This document shows, piece after piece, positions 12,794 to 24,304 of a DNA stretch of 64,000 bases (the stretch's first letter is position 1; each line of letters starts with the position of its first letter). A model generated the notes under the pieces. That model had not been told where the DNA came from, ran no database searches, and saw only the letters and a program-made list of their open reading frames with translations. Location: NCBI GenBank assembly GCA_029449235.1, contig JANATG010000011.1, positions 650,001 to 714,000 of the forward strand. The letters run 5' to 3'. The position numbers and the translations under genes were made by a program. Source of the DNA: Linnemannia schmuckeri. Lineage: Eukaryota > Mortierellomycota > Mortierellomycetes > Mortierellales > Mortierellaceae.

Positions 12794-15700
12794 ATGGACA
12801 GTGCTGCCGAGACTGGATGGCTGAGGCCTGCAGCGGATGACCTTGCAAAAGAAGGCACGATGGACAACAGCCAGGCCTCTGACTTTTCAAGCAGTCTCCT
12901 TGCATCCTCCATGGCGGCAACTGATGGCATGGATGACCAGGACTGCGGAACTCTGGAGACTTATGACAATACCAGAAACTCCTTTACCTCAAACAATCCT
13001 ACAGGCAACATCGAGAGACTTTCGGTTGATGCAGAAGACAGTCCCCGTCGCAGTTTACGGCCTTTATCGTCCTCTTCTACTTCTTCGACTACCCAACAGC
13101 AGTCCTTTACGCCTTCCACGTCGACGGGGACACCCTCGCAGCGACCATTTCCGACTGGAACCAACAATGCAAACAATGCAAACGGGAACGGGAACGGGAA
13201 CGGAGGCATTCGGCCGTGGATCCTGATACTGGTCTTCTCGGTCTTTCAGCTGCTCATGACATCCCCTTCTCCTTCGAACGGCGTTAATGCGTCGTCACAC
13301 TCGGCCGGATCCAATGTAGCCGCAGGATCGAACAACGGAGGGAGCGGCAACAGTGCCCAAGGAGGGCAACGAGGCGGTGGCGGCGCAGGAGTCTACAACC
13401 AACAATACTTTCGCCAACTGCCGCCTATCATCGATCCATCGCAGGGACCAGGCAAAGTCGTCACCGAGCGGATGACCGAGATCCGGAGACTGGAGCTCCG
13501 CGAGGACGCCAAGGAGATGTTTATGCATGGATATCACGGTTACCTCAACTTTGCATTCCCCAAGGATGAGCTAAATCCTGTGGCATGTATCGGTCGAGGA
13601 CCGGACAAGCGGAACCCTAAGAATATTCATGTGAATGATGTTCTGGGCGATTTCTCGTTGACGCTGATCGATGCTCTCGACACTCTGGCGGCGATGCGGG
13701 AGCCAGAAAAGTTTCGACAGGCGATTGAGTTGGTGAAGCGACATGTGGGAAACTTTAACATTGACAGTCGAGTACAGGTGTTTGAGGTCAACATCAGAGT
13801 CTTGGGCGCGCTACTGTCAGGCCATTTGTATGCTTCTGATCCGGCGTTCAAGAGCCAGGTCAAGGGCTACAAGGGCGAACTGTTAGTTATGGCTGAGGAC
13901 TTGGGCAAGCGGTTGATGAAAGCCTTTGAGAACACACCAACGGGGATTCCTTATGCCAGAGTAAACCTGCGAAAAGGCGTCTTGCGAGGGGAGACTGGTG
14001 AGACATGCGTAGCGGGTGCAGGAAGTTTACTGCTGGAATTTGGAGTCTTGAGTCGACTTACGGGTAATGACTCGTATGAGGTAAGAATGGAAACACCTAG
14101 CACGAAAAAAAAAAAAAAAAAAAAAAAATATTTTGTTGTCTGTGCATGATTGGGCGGACGCAAAAGAAAATCGGAAATCCATGCCGAATGCATGTACTGT
14201 TTACAGACTGACCACTAATATTCTATTTTGCTCTTTTTTTTCTATTAGGCGGCCGCAAAAAGGGCACTTTTGGAGCTGTGGAAGAGGCGATCCAAGATTG
14301 GCCTGATGGGCAACACGATTGATATGACGACTGGGAACTGGATGTCGATGATGACAGGAATTGGTGCTGGCACGGATTCTTACTACGAGTACCTCCTCAA
14401 GTCGTATGTTCTCTTTGGAGATGATGAGTATCTGGACATGTATGAGACCGCACAGGAGTCGATCCGGCGGAACTTGCTGCACGACTCCAAGTACTTTTAC
14501 AAACATGTTCATCTAGAGGATGGAAGTCTTATGGCAACCTGGGTCGACAGTCTTTCGGCCTTCATGCCAGGAGTTCAGGTAACGTGCCTGTCTCGATTCG
14601 CCTTTTTGCCTAATAGCATTGTGACATGACTGAATTTTAACTTTGATTGGTTATCGTGTCGTTTATAGGTGGTGGGTGGTGATCTGGAGAGCGCAATCAA
14701 GAACCACTTGTACTACTACAACATTTGGCGCAAGTATCAGGCGATCCCTGAGCGATTCAATTTTGTTTCCCAAAGTGTCGATATCTCCAACTACCCTTTA
14801 CGCCCAGAGTTTGTGGAATCCAACTACTTTCTCTACAGGGTAAGTGACCAACATTACATGGAAAAGTACACTCTCTGAGCGCAATTCACGATTTTGTTGG
14901 ATGAACTAATAATCTTAGCTTGCTTCCATAGGCCACTAAAGATCCATTCTACTTGCAGGTTGGCGAGATGATTCTGCGAGACCTTCAGGCTCTGACAAAG
15001 ACAAAGTGTGGTTGGGCGTCTCTCAAGAGCGTCGTTGACAGGAAGCTAGAGGACAGGATGGAGAGTTTTGCGCTCTCGGAGACGTTCAAGTATTTGTACC
15101 TCTTGTTTGATGAGGAGAATATCCTCCATCAGGAGCTGAAGGATTCCAACTTTGTGTTTACGACCGAGGGGCACGTTCTGGCTCTGGCGAACAAGTACTT
15201 GGATTTTTCACGGAAGAACAGCACTGCCTCCGCTAACGCTGAGGGCGAACATATTCAGAACATTGGACATGATGATGACTGGTCAGCGGTTCGACATGAG
15301 TACCCAAGACATCAACAACAAGTCATGGACAACCACCACCATCACCACCAACACAACTCAAGACATCATCGGACTCAGCGAGGAAAGAAGGTGCGACAGT
15401 GGCCCATGTGCCAGGCGTACAAGGCGCCGGAGACGTTCTTGAAGAGTATACCCTACCGACCGGACGCGGATTTCGCGAGACAAATGGTCGGTAACCGTGA
15501 GGATCCTCGCGATCTGTTGGAGCTGGACCCCAAAGGATACTGCGAGAAGCCGACATTAGAGATGGAGAGGGTTGTTGTAGAGTTTACTGGACCGCCAAGG
15601 AAGACTGTCTATCATGGTGATTCTTCCACTGCTTCTGAGTCCTCTGAATCAGCGTCGGCGTCGTCGTCATCGTCAACGTCGTCAACAGGAACTCATAGGG

Positions 15701-16981
15701 CTGGGGGTGGTGAATCTGCGGAGGCTCAGAAGTTAAAAGAGCTGATGGTGATTCCCGTCAAAAAGGGCGTGTTTGTCAATCGGATCGTTGGTGTCAAGAT
15801 GCAGCTGCAGTACGATGAGATCTATAACGGATATCGTGCCGTCAAAGGTAAGCTGTGTTTTTCATTTGCGATTTCTGAACCGCCGGGTTTTAAGCGCGTA
15901 GAATATCAAATCGTAGACTGATCTTTAACTATTATTTTTATGCTTTTGCTTTTTTTGTTCTCTGGAAACAGTGGGAAGCCATCCGTTGAGCCTGAATTGC
16001 AACGTATACGTCGACCATTCCTCCATGCAGCCACTTTGGGATTCATATCAGCGCGCCCAGGATGCCCATCTCAGGATCCAAAGGACCACCACCACCACCA
16101 CATCAACAACCACAACAACCACGTCAGAATCAAAAACTGACTCTGTCAGTACGGCGAAGGTAGAAAAAGACTTTTTGGTTACTCCCGCGGATTTCGGGTA
16201 CTGGCGTCCCAGTGTCGTCGACTACCACACTGACTCCACTGTCCCGCGGACTACCTACGAGACCATCCTTGTTGACCCTGACCTCACCGCTACCACCCAA
16301 CAATCACAGCCCCAGCAGCAATCGATGACAACGACAGGATTGGTCCGCATCAAAGAGAACGAGAAAGGATGTCGCCCATTTACGACCGCTCAATCTGCAC
16401 AGATTCGAAACAACATCTTGGTAGTTGACAGGGGAGGATGTCTTTTCATCCTGAAGGCGTTCTATGCACAGGCTGCAGGGGCACAGGGGATTGTGGTAAT
16501 TAATTGGGACGATACGTCGTTTGCGATGACAGGACCCAGTCCAGAAGAAGCTGCTGCTACCACCGCCACCCCTACTACGACAGATACAGGATCAGCAACA
16601 GAGGGTAAAAAGGAGGCACCGCAACTGGGCGAGGGAATCCCTGAGGACGCAATTGATATCCACTCGGTGATGATTGGTCTCTCAGAAGGACAGGTTCTGT
16701 TGGATTGGATTCACGAAGCTACCGCGGCCGAGACACAGTCCAAGGAAGCAGATGCCGACGCCAGCGACTCGTCATCATCATCATCATCATCCAACGCCTC
16801 AGGACCAAGACCAGGAACTGAGGGAGCTACTACAACTACAGTGAGGTCTTCAGGGCTGGTAGCCAGCTTCGTGCAGCGGAAACTGACAAAGGAGCAACTT
16901 GCCAATGCACGGCTGTCGTATAATAGTCTTCCTATTGTCAACATCCATTCCATCTCTGTTCCCATGGCCACTTTTGGATAG
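12794..16981 (+). CDS. EDEM-like ER alpha-mannosidase-like protein (GH47) with PA domain
   Basis: Probable ER glycoprotein quality-control factor that trims or recognises mannose on misfolded proteins for ERAD. Five introns, six exons: 12794-14080, 14249-14578, 14669-14839, 14932-15847, 15972-16981 plus their junctions give 1237 residues (five listed exons cover the whole coding sequence; four introns). A Ser/Thr/Asn-rich ~135-residue N-terminus precedes one membrane segment (IRPWILILVFSVFQLLM, ~139-155), so a type II topology is likely. GH47 runs from ~240 (EMFMHGYHGYLNFAFPKDEL) through GDFSLTLIDALDTL, VLRGETGETCVAGAGS, GIGAGTDSYYEYLLKSY and FVESNYFLYRATKDPFYL to TTEGHVLAL. A PA domain follows at ~1023-1085 (NNILVVDRGGCLFILKAFYA, then AQGIVVIN). 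GH47+PA is the EDEM3-like layout. Low-complexity Ser and His runs interrupt the C-terminal half. Confidence 0.92.
14105..14128 (+). repeat. Homopolymer (A)24 inside intron 1 of the EDEM-like gene
   Basis: An uninterrupted run of 24 A starts 24 bases after the donor of the 14081-14248 intron. Confidence 0.95.
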
Positions 16982-17217
16982 TGGAATACATTTACAGCAG
17001 CCCTTTTTTTGGTATTTCTTGTGATATTTCTCAGAGATTGAGAGAAAAAAATGCAAGGGGAAAGAAGAGGCGCAGTAGGAAAATGTACAAGGTAGATATG
17101 GAAAGCGCAAGACTTAACACAATTCAACTGTGAGAAAAAAAGCAAGAAAGAGAGCCGAAAAGAGGAATACGCTACGAAAACAGCGGAAGAAGCCCTCTTG
17201 GACGAACAGCCATCCCA

Positions 17218-18297
17218 TTAGTTATCAAGAGTCTCCTGCTGTTGCTGCTTCTTCTGTTGGTGCTGTTGCTGAAGACGGTTGGCTGTAACAAGGGTGCGCA
17301 ACGCGACCTTGGCCCTGGCCTTGAAACCCAAAAATCCACCCATCCACGCGCTCCGTGTCGGCTGCTGATTCACATTTGCATAATAGGCATTAATCGCATC
17401 GATTAACTGTGAAAACTCCAGCTGTTGCTTCTCTCGAATCTCTGTGAATGCCACTGCAGTCGTTGACCGTTTGTTGACCAAAGTCCCGAGTCGCGAGCTG
17501 TCCTTGACAATCGCGTAAGGCACATTGTTCTTGCAACAAAGGGCCGGCAACCAGATGAGCACCTCTGGTGGCTCAATATTATCTGAAATCACAACCAACT
17601 GCGCCCGTTGCTTCTCTGCCAGCGCCGCAATATGGCCCATGCCGTACTTGAGGAAGTAGGGCGTCTTATTAGCTGCTTCGTCGTAAGCCGCTGTCGTCGT
17701 CACTGAATCGACCACCTTGGCCTTGCCCTTATTCTTTTTCTTGTCCAACGCAACTGCATTCTCATCCGCCGCATTGTTGACCATGGTCGCCGCTTCTGCT
17801 GTCTTCGCAGCTTTCTTGGTCCTGTGTCGAAATTTGCTATCTGTCCTAGTCTCGGGTCGGCACTTGTTGGCGAACCTGAACAGCATATGGGTGGTATTCT
17901 TGTCAAGAAGTTTAGTGTAATGGCACAGCTTAGGTAGGATTCCGCGTCAGCTGTTCAAAAGCTGGTGTTGGCGAAGGGCGTGATTATGTTGCTGTTCATG
18001 GGCGCTCGAAACGGTCCGGTCGAGACTCACTGCGGATGATTATATTGGGAACGCAGCCCATGCGTTCCTGACAGCTCTTTTGGCCATGCAAATATTAGCA
18101 GCTGGCCTAGGAGTGGCAGAGGCAGGGACAGGGGTAGTGGCAGCAGGTGGGGTTGTCGTTGTCGCCGTAGAAGATGCTGCAGCTGCAGTAGAGAATCCTG
18201 CCACGTTGGGTGATGATTGTACTGCTGTTTTTGACGAGGAGGAGGGCCCTGTCTCGTTCGAGGACGATGTCGCCGCGCTAGAAGAACCGAGTGACAA
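17218..18297 (-). pseudogene. RPL8: Decayed or highly diverged ribosomal protein eL8 (L7a/RPL8) copy
   Basis: One continuous reading frame over 360 codons matches large-subunit ribosomal protein eL8 but is broken by two stops: TAA at 18042-18040 and TGA at 17949-17947. The homology runs straight through both. Before the first stop, ANICMAKRAVRNAW corresponds loosely to the family's NPLFEKR-RNFGIG region. Between the stops, LRQHQLLNS corresponds to the RQRRILNQR region, with TGA in place of the arginine. After it, KLLDKNTTHMLFRFANKCRPET, split here as LLDKNTTHMLFRF and ANKCRPET, matches the LDKNTATQLFK..KYRPET block. The last 223 codons (from 17886) are open and keep the L7Ae core: PYFLKYGMGHIAALAEK, AQLVVISDNIEPPEV, WLPALCCKNNVPYAI, SRLGTLVNK. 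The C-terminus is replaced by a Gln-rich tail and the N-terminus by Ala/Thr/Pro repeats. No introns are needed, so a retrocopy is possible. A translated C-terminal fragment or a splice around the stops (GCA|GTGAGT near 18030) cannot be excluded. Confidence 0.7.
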
Positions 18298-18699
18298 AGA
18301 AGTTCGAGCCTACAGGAAGTAGCGCCCACATAAGGATTTTATGCAAGAAATCTTGCTAACAAGAACAAAGGCATGATGAAAGAGGCAAAGCGACGAGGGC
18401 CACTCCTTAAGGCTTTGCATGCACATGGCACATGGCACACTAGAGACTCAAAGTACATGTCTTGTTCAAGAAATGGGTTTCCAACGAGCAACGAGGTGGG
18501 TATTTATCGATGAACAACTAGAATAAAAGCGCAGAATGAGAACTCTGAGAAGAGACGTGCTTTCTCTTTGAAAAACGGTTTATGTTGAAGAAAAATTATT
18601 GCTCGAGAAAACAACTGCGAGCCCTTGTCATTCCAAGGGCTGCTGCTGATTCCCCTTTGGTGTCTAAGACGAAATGTCCGCTTTGAAACCGCGTTATGA

Positions 18700-18738
<39 letters not shown>

Positions 18739-19017
18739 CGGAGTACAAGAAATGAGGGTGGTGTTGTAGGTTGATGCATACCATTGTCGAAGCGTTTTAT
18801 TTGTTTATTGTTGTTGCTATTCGGATGTCGATGGGTCAAGAGTTTTGGGGAAATTCGAGCTTTAGAGAAAAGACAAGACGAGGACGGAGGAGGGAGAGAA
18901 GGAAGAAGGCCAAGAAGGAAACAAAAGTGAAATCGTACAGCGAGCTAATTTATTAGGAGCCGTGGGTAAAGATCACTAAGGACTTCGCCCGTCTATGGTG
19001 GCGTAATGAGACCACAA
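18298..19017. other. Intergenic region between the eL8 relic and the 19.0-22.1 kb gene
   Basis: No gene that I can support. Contains an uninterrupted GA dinucleotide run at 18704-18736 and purine-rich sequence up to about 18930. Confidence 0.5.
18704..18736 (+). repeat. (GA)n microsatellite
   Basis: About 16 perfect GA units, in non-coding sequence downstream of a minus-strand gene. Confidence 0.95.
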
Positions 19018-22000
19018 CTATGACGCCGAGAGTGCGAGTTCGAGGTTCTGGACGCTGGAGTGGACGCGCTATGAAAATGACAAGAAAAGAACTCCAATGA
19101 GTAAAAGCGCCGTACCAAATGCAATCTTTGACAAGTGACCAAACGAGAGAACAAGAGACAAGCAAAACTTACGACAAGACGTTGCTCCTGATGCGGATCC
19201 TGTCCTGCAAACTCTATAATCTTGCTCAGAAGACGCACCACAAACTGGACATAGATCATTCCAATACCACCGGTTCCAGACGCCATAGCTCCACCTCCTG
19301 CAAACGTTGTCAATGATGTGATAGCCGCAGCTGCTCGGGCTGACGAACTCATCGAAGAAAACAATGGCGACGCTCCTTGCGAAGATGCAAGAGTACCACT
19401 CGACGCAAACGACGATCTGGGGCTCGAACTCGTCCTCGACGTTCCAAAACCGGACGAAAAGCTGGATCCAAGGCCAAAGCCCCCTGATATTTCCGGGGGT
19501 AGCGTTGGGGCCGAGATAGCCAGGGATGGACTGAACTCCATCGGAGTATGACCACTTCCTAGTGTCTCCGCCATGGATTCACAGAGATCAAGACCAGTCT
19601 CGACCAGTACCGCTGCCAGGGACTCCTTGGCCGCCCACCGCTGAAGTGATAATGGGTCGATAGGCATTCGTCTCGGTAGCTGGTGAAGACCACCTCGCGA
19701 AGGACGATAGTGAGCCGCCGGCTGATGAGGCTGATGGTACTGGTCAACTTGCTGGTCGAAGGAATGTGAGGTCGTCGACGTTGGAGTTGCAACATCCATG
19801 GAATCATCCTGGTCGCTCGAAGCTGCGCTGGCGCCATGAAAAACACTCGAGTCGTCATCGTCAAACATCTCTCCCTCGATCCCAATGCTATCTCCTCGGT
19901 TCTCCTCCTCCTCTCTCATCTCCATGACACACTGCAGCAGTCGATTGAGATTCTCAAAGAGCTCCATCGTCTTCAAGAACACACCCCGGCTCACTCCTGA
20001 AGGATGGTGCTGCCTTCGACCGTCTGCCGAGTCCGTGCTTTGTTGCATGCTTGAAAATAGATGTCCTGAACCAGTAGGCTTTTTGGCTGAGGCTGAGGCT
20101 GATGCGGACGATTTGCGCGCCTTGAGAACGAGCTCCTTCCGTTTCGCAAGAGCATAGGCGCAATATTGGCTTGCCAGCTCCATCCAAGATGTCACTAGCA
20201 TGGGACATTGCTTCCCTGCCAGCTCCAGACATGACTCGGTCAACAATGCGCCTTGAATCACCAAGTCCATAACTTCGGCCAACGGCCGACCCACCATCGC
20301 TGTCCCGTCCTCGTCATCCATCATATCCATCCCTGGAGAGTCCGTTGCCGATCGGCGCCCGTTAGAGTTCTCTAGACTAAGGTTGACCTCTGCTCGGATC
20401 TTGACGGTCAGAGTCTTGGCCATGTTCAATATCCAGTCCTGTGTGCCTTGTATAAGGTCCTCCATGGGGGGCAACCCCAGAACTCGCCACTCCAATCCAT
20501 GGTTCCTGAGGGTCGCTCTAAAGAGCGTCCGCTGATAGTCAATCACCTCCTGGGACCTCGCCAGATCCTCCGCCAAGTCCTCTGGGTGCTGAAATCGACC
20601 AGAGAGGGTCTCTCGCATGCTTTCAATCACCTGGACATAATGCACGAACTTCTCTACTGATCTCTCGTGAACTGGCCACTCGGAGCAAATCCTGTTGATT
20701 CCCATCTCGAATTCTGGTCCGCAGAGCCATTGAGCGTTCTCGAGGATGACGTCAACCGTTCCCTGGATAGTGTTGTAGATTGAGAACTCCTGCTGTTGGC
20801 TGAATGACTGCCGGACTGCTTGTTGGAAAACATCATCAAAAGACTTGAGGGCATCCATCAGCACTTGTGAATGCTTCGCCAACTCTACCTCGAACGCCTG
20901 ACGGTCTCGAAATCTTCGCTTGGACGCCTGCTCCATGATCCACTCATCCTTGTCCTTCATCTGTGCTGACGCAGATTTTGTCGTAGAAATAATCCTGTGC
21001 AACAGGGCCAGTCGAGTGGCCATGGCAAGATGATGGTGTGCTGGACCACGTAAGAGTTGTTGGTTGGACCGACTTTCGCGTCTCATCAGCAATCCACTAG
21101 CTCTCCCGCTTCTCCTAGGGTCAGGAAATATGTTGGATGAAGTGGTGTTCCGTGCAAATGACTCGTAAGCTTTTCCTGCAAGGGATGATCCTAGAATGGG
21201 GCTTGAAGCTGGAGAACCGGACGAAAATATATCATCTCTATTCGGCTGAAAGAAGGGTCCAGGACTGGGTGGATGGCTGCTGACAGGTGTTGTTGGGTTG
21301 GAGCGATTTCTGACGGCCTTTCTGTACCTCCGCGGCTCTGACAGGGCAGTATCGGAAGAGCTACTTTGGTGGAATGACTGTTGCTGTTGATGTCGTTGCT
21401 GATATTGCGATTGCTGCAGTTGCAGTTGGTGATTGTTAGTGAGACTTGCATCAAACGAACAAGGGGTAGCTGGTTGTGTGTTTCCTGGCTGAATTCGATG
21501 AAATCCGCGAGAGCCTTCGAGTCCAGTTTGGTTTGTCGGGGTGGCGTGACGATTGTCTCCTGCCGACGAGCTAACATGAAGACTGGACGCAAGTCGTGCT
21601 GTGAGATGGTCGGTAATGCGTTGTGATTTGATGTTTCGATCCGAAGGTGGCAGGGGCTCCTTTTTGCGCTTGAGAGGAGGTGAGAATGTCGGGTCGTGGG
21701 AACTCGGTAGTGTCGGTGTCAAAGGCGCGAGGTCTAGTCGTATATAGTCAATGTAAAGTGCATACGAAATGAGTTTCTCAATTACCACCCAGTTTGCAGA
21801 ATTGGCAAGCCGCTGTCATAAATTATAATGCACTTACTTTTCCGCTTGGCGTCATGGCTATGATGTTCGCGGGGCCAGAGCGGTTGCAGATCCTCGTCCA
21901 GCAAGATGCTCTCTAAAAATGATGATAAATATTAGCAAGTGTAAAGGGGTCGGGATAGACGTCATGATGGAAGGTCAGTGCGCTCATTTCTGAAGCCTTA

Positions 22001-22086
22001 CCCATTGCACTCAGTAGTGTGTTGACAGCATTACTCCAGATTTTGTTCGAGCCAACGTCTCCTCTGTCTTTTGCGTACCCTTCCAT
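19018..22086 (-). CDS. Large protein of unknown function, probably nuclear
   Basis: I do not recognise a family. Exons: 22086-22002, 21912-21838, 21733-19173, 19068-19018. All borders are GT-AG and phases agree, giving 923 residues. The first ATG I can use opens MEGYAKDRGDVGSNKIWSNA, but the frame stays open upstream to ~22240 (Asn-rich, then HKRGAVLIFVTKI), so the true start may lie further 5' or in another exon. Junctions create a basic patch (HDAKRKN near residue 50), and another lies soon after (PPLKRKKEPLP); these resemble nuclear localisation signals. Gln-rich (~130-150) and Ser-rich linkers surround a helical central block (~240-520) containing RRFRDRQAFEVELAKHSQVL, GPEFEMGINRICSEWPVHE and RNHGLEWRVLGLPPMEDL. 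Conserved-looking helices return near the C-terminus (GMIYVQFVVRLLSKIIEFAG). The protein ends with a small last exon. Confidence 0.75.
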
Positions 22087-22255
22087 GATTTTGGTGACAA
22101 ATATCAGAACCGCGCCTCGTTTGTGAATGGGCTGAGATGCTGGGCAAGGGCTGTTGTCGTGGACGTTTTTTTTATTGTTGTCGTTGCTGTTATTTTTGTT
22201 GCCGCCGTTACCGATGAATGTTTTCCGTTGAAAGTACTGTTATCGAGCAGTACGA

Positions 22256-22582
22256 TTAGATGTTGAGTCGGTCAAAGTCTGCAGGATCCTCCCACTGTTG
22301 GTTGTCGTCTCCGAGGTCGCCGTCGTCGTCGTCGTCGTCGTCGTCGTCCCAGATGACTTCAAAGTCGAAATCGAAGAGGATAAAGGCGACGACGGCGATG
22401 AGAACGAGGGGTAGCGGACGGAAGAGGCCCTTGGCGAAAGCCTGGTAGAGTGCCTGGTAGGTGAAGCGGACAGGCTCGGCGGAGAAGATCCTGAAGAGAC
22501 CAAAGAAGGGGGTAGTGGTTGTGGTTGTGGTGGTTGTGGCCGATGAGACTTGTCCTGTTCCAAGACCAAGAAGACCAAGCAT
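22256..22582 (-). CDS. Small single-span membrane protein with acidic tail
   Basis: Intronless 108-residue frame. A Thr run (residues ~16-24) is followed by an amphipathic stretch (FFGLFRIFSAEPVRFTYQ), then one membrane segment (LPLVLIAVVAFILF), then a tail dominated by nine consecutive Asp and further acidic residues ending DRLNI. No signal peptide. I recognise no family. The start lies only 176 bases from the oppositely oriented TCAIM start, so they probably share a promoter. The frame is in reasonable codon usage for this window, but Thr and Asp runs come from simple ACC/GAC-type repeats, so part of the openness could be trivial. Its stop is only about 170 bases before the first usable ATG of the next minus-strand gene. 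Confidence 0.55.
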   Translation of the reverse strand: MLGLLGLGTGQVSSATTTTTTTTTPFFGLFRIFSAEPVRFTYQALYQAFAKGLFRPLPLVLIAVVAFILFDFDFEVIWDDDDDDDDDGDLGDDNQQWEDPADFDRLNI

Positions 22583-22758
22583 TGCCTCTGTCCTGCTGTT
22601 TACTTTTTTTTTTTTTTTGTTTAAGAGCCCCTTGTTGGTGGTAGGCAGTGTTGCTTGCGAAAGAATGGCTTTGTCGTGGAGTTGGTGATGGTGGCAATGG
22701 AGGGAAAAAATAAAAGCAAAAAGCGAAGAACAAACCTTCCCTCATGGACAAATGAGAA
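22583..22758. promoter_or_regulatory. Short divergent promoter (small membrane protein / TCAIM)
   Basis: Only 176 bases between two outward-pointing ATG codons. It contains a T run of about 14 near 22606-22619. No TATA box seen. The tight spacing suggests a shared bidirectional promoter. Confidence 0.5.
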
Positions 22759-24304
22759 ATGAAAAGCCTCACTCCACATTTTTACGGTCACAATTTTTTT
22801 GGGAAGCTGGCGGACGGAAATGTCTTCTCTTTGATCACTCGAACAGCCATGAGGACTAACATCGCCAAATCAGCTGCCAGCCTCAGACAGGACTACCTCC
22901 AACAATATCTGAAGCAGTTCCTGCGGCGCGTCCATCCGGACTTGTTTCAGCACCACCCCAAAGAACAACTCCAGAACAGCGCCTCCCTCCAAGACTTGCT
23001 ACCAATTGTCAGTCACGACAAGAACAAGGGCGCCTCTCTTCCACAAAACCATACTTCCTCACCAGCCGAGACCACCAAAAAACTTGCATTTTATTACAGG
23101 ACCAGGGATGCAGGACATAACAGCAACATCTCTGTTAGGTCAACTGGGATGCCGGAAGGAATGGCGTTAGTGGAACACACGTTGCCTCTGGCGATCGATC
23201 CACGGATACTGACTTTGTCAACTATCGACTCTGACACTAGTTCAAAGCAGGATCTACTCGAACGTGAGGTCAAGTCATGGGAGATGGTGCAGTCGTTTGT
23301 GGATCTTTGTCGGAAAGTGGGTGTCCCCGTCAAGGCACCTGATCAAATAGACATTTCCGGTCATCTTGAAGAATCGATCACGAATGCCAAAGCTGGAACG
23401 CGTGCCATCCAGCAAAGGCGCGCAGCTCCCCAAAAGCCGGTGTCAGAGGTCTTTCAAGAGGAACTTCAGAGTTCGTTTTCAGGTTCTTCAGGACACGTCG
23501 GATCTGCAACCTCTTCTTCTTCACTGACCGGATCAAATATTCATGTTAAGTCTGGACCATCACTCGACACTATCAGCGATTCACATCTGGGCAAAATTGG
23601 CGGGATTACTCCCGCTTTGGATGCTCAATTGATGATCCAGTCGAACCCGCTTTTGTTCAAGAGTCCAGCACTGTCCTCAGCAAAGTTGAGCAAGACTATC
23701 CGGACATGGATTCATTGGCAGGACGAGGATCAGCATCTGCACCATGGCAATAACAACTCATCCTCTGCTTTCGAGACAAGCGTACAGAAGCCTTTTCGCC
23801 TGGGTGACTGGTGGAGGAAAGTGCCGATTATGGTTCTGAGTTCGAGTACAGAACGCGCAGAGATACTAAAAGCGGCGACGGCGGATCCTGCTGGCAAGGG
23901 CGCGAACCGTCAGTCTATCAAAGGCATGCTCATTGTGAATCAGGACATGTCCAAACAAGGTCAGTTCGCGCGACTTCGCGTTGTTGCTATTGTACCTATC
24001 TGCGGAAGCATTGAGCGTATGTATATTGGTGAATTCAACTTGTTTCATTGACAATTTTTGATACGATTCTCTCCAATTAGAAATCGTGGACTATTTGGAT
24101 AAGAATTTGTACAGGATACAACGAGAGTACAAGGAGATGCTGCAGGGAGCGTCGCTTGCTCACGCGCCTTCGCGTCAAGCTACAGTTGACGGTGCGCCTG
24201 CAGAAAAGGCGAGCGTCTCGGCCGAGGCAGCGTCGTATCTTGAACGAATGAGGGCCAGGACAAAAAACAACAACTATCGTCCGACGAATAAACGCTGGCG
24301 ATGA
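22759..24304 (+). CDS. TCAIM: TCAIM-like mitochondrial protein (DUF4460/DUF4461)
   Basis: Homologue of the animal 'T-cell activation inhibitor, mitochondrial', a mitochondrial protein of unclear biochemical role; in a fungus the immune name has no meaning. Two exons, 22759-24016 and 24081-24304, joined in phase 1, give 493 residues against ~496 in human. The N-terminus is basic and lacks acidic residues at first (MKSLTPHFYGHNFF), fitting a mitochondrial presequence. The DUF4460 signature appears at ~50-65 (FLRRVHPDLFQHHPKE), which looks like a J-domain helix with the HPD motif kept (VHPDLF). The C-terminal half carries GDWWRKVPIMVLSS, KGMLIVNQDM and a final helix (VDYLDKNLYRIQREYKEML). Identification rests on the N-terminal motif, length and overall layout recalled from the family. 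Confidence 0.8.

Noticed and set aside
18027..18329. Pro/Leu/Gln-rich minus-strand frame at 18.0-18.3 kb
   Set aside because: It is an alternative frame of the Ala/Thr/Pro repeat; the eL8-like matches lie in the other frame.
22240..22578. Second minus-strand frame (Ser/Thr/Pro-rich) over the small membrane protein
   Set aside because: It is a +1 shadow; the membrane-protein frame has the better start, membrane span and composition.
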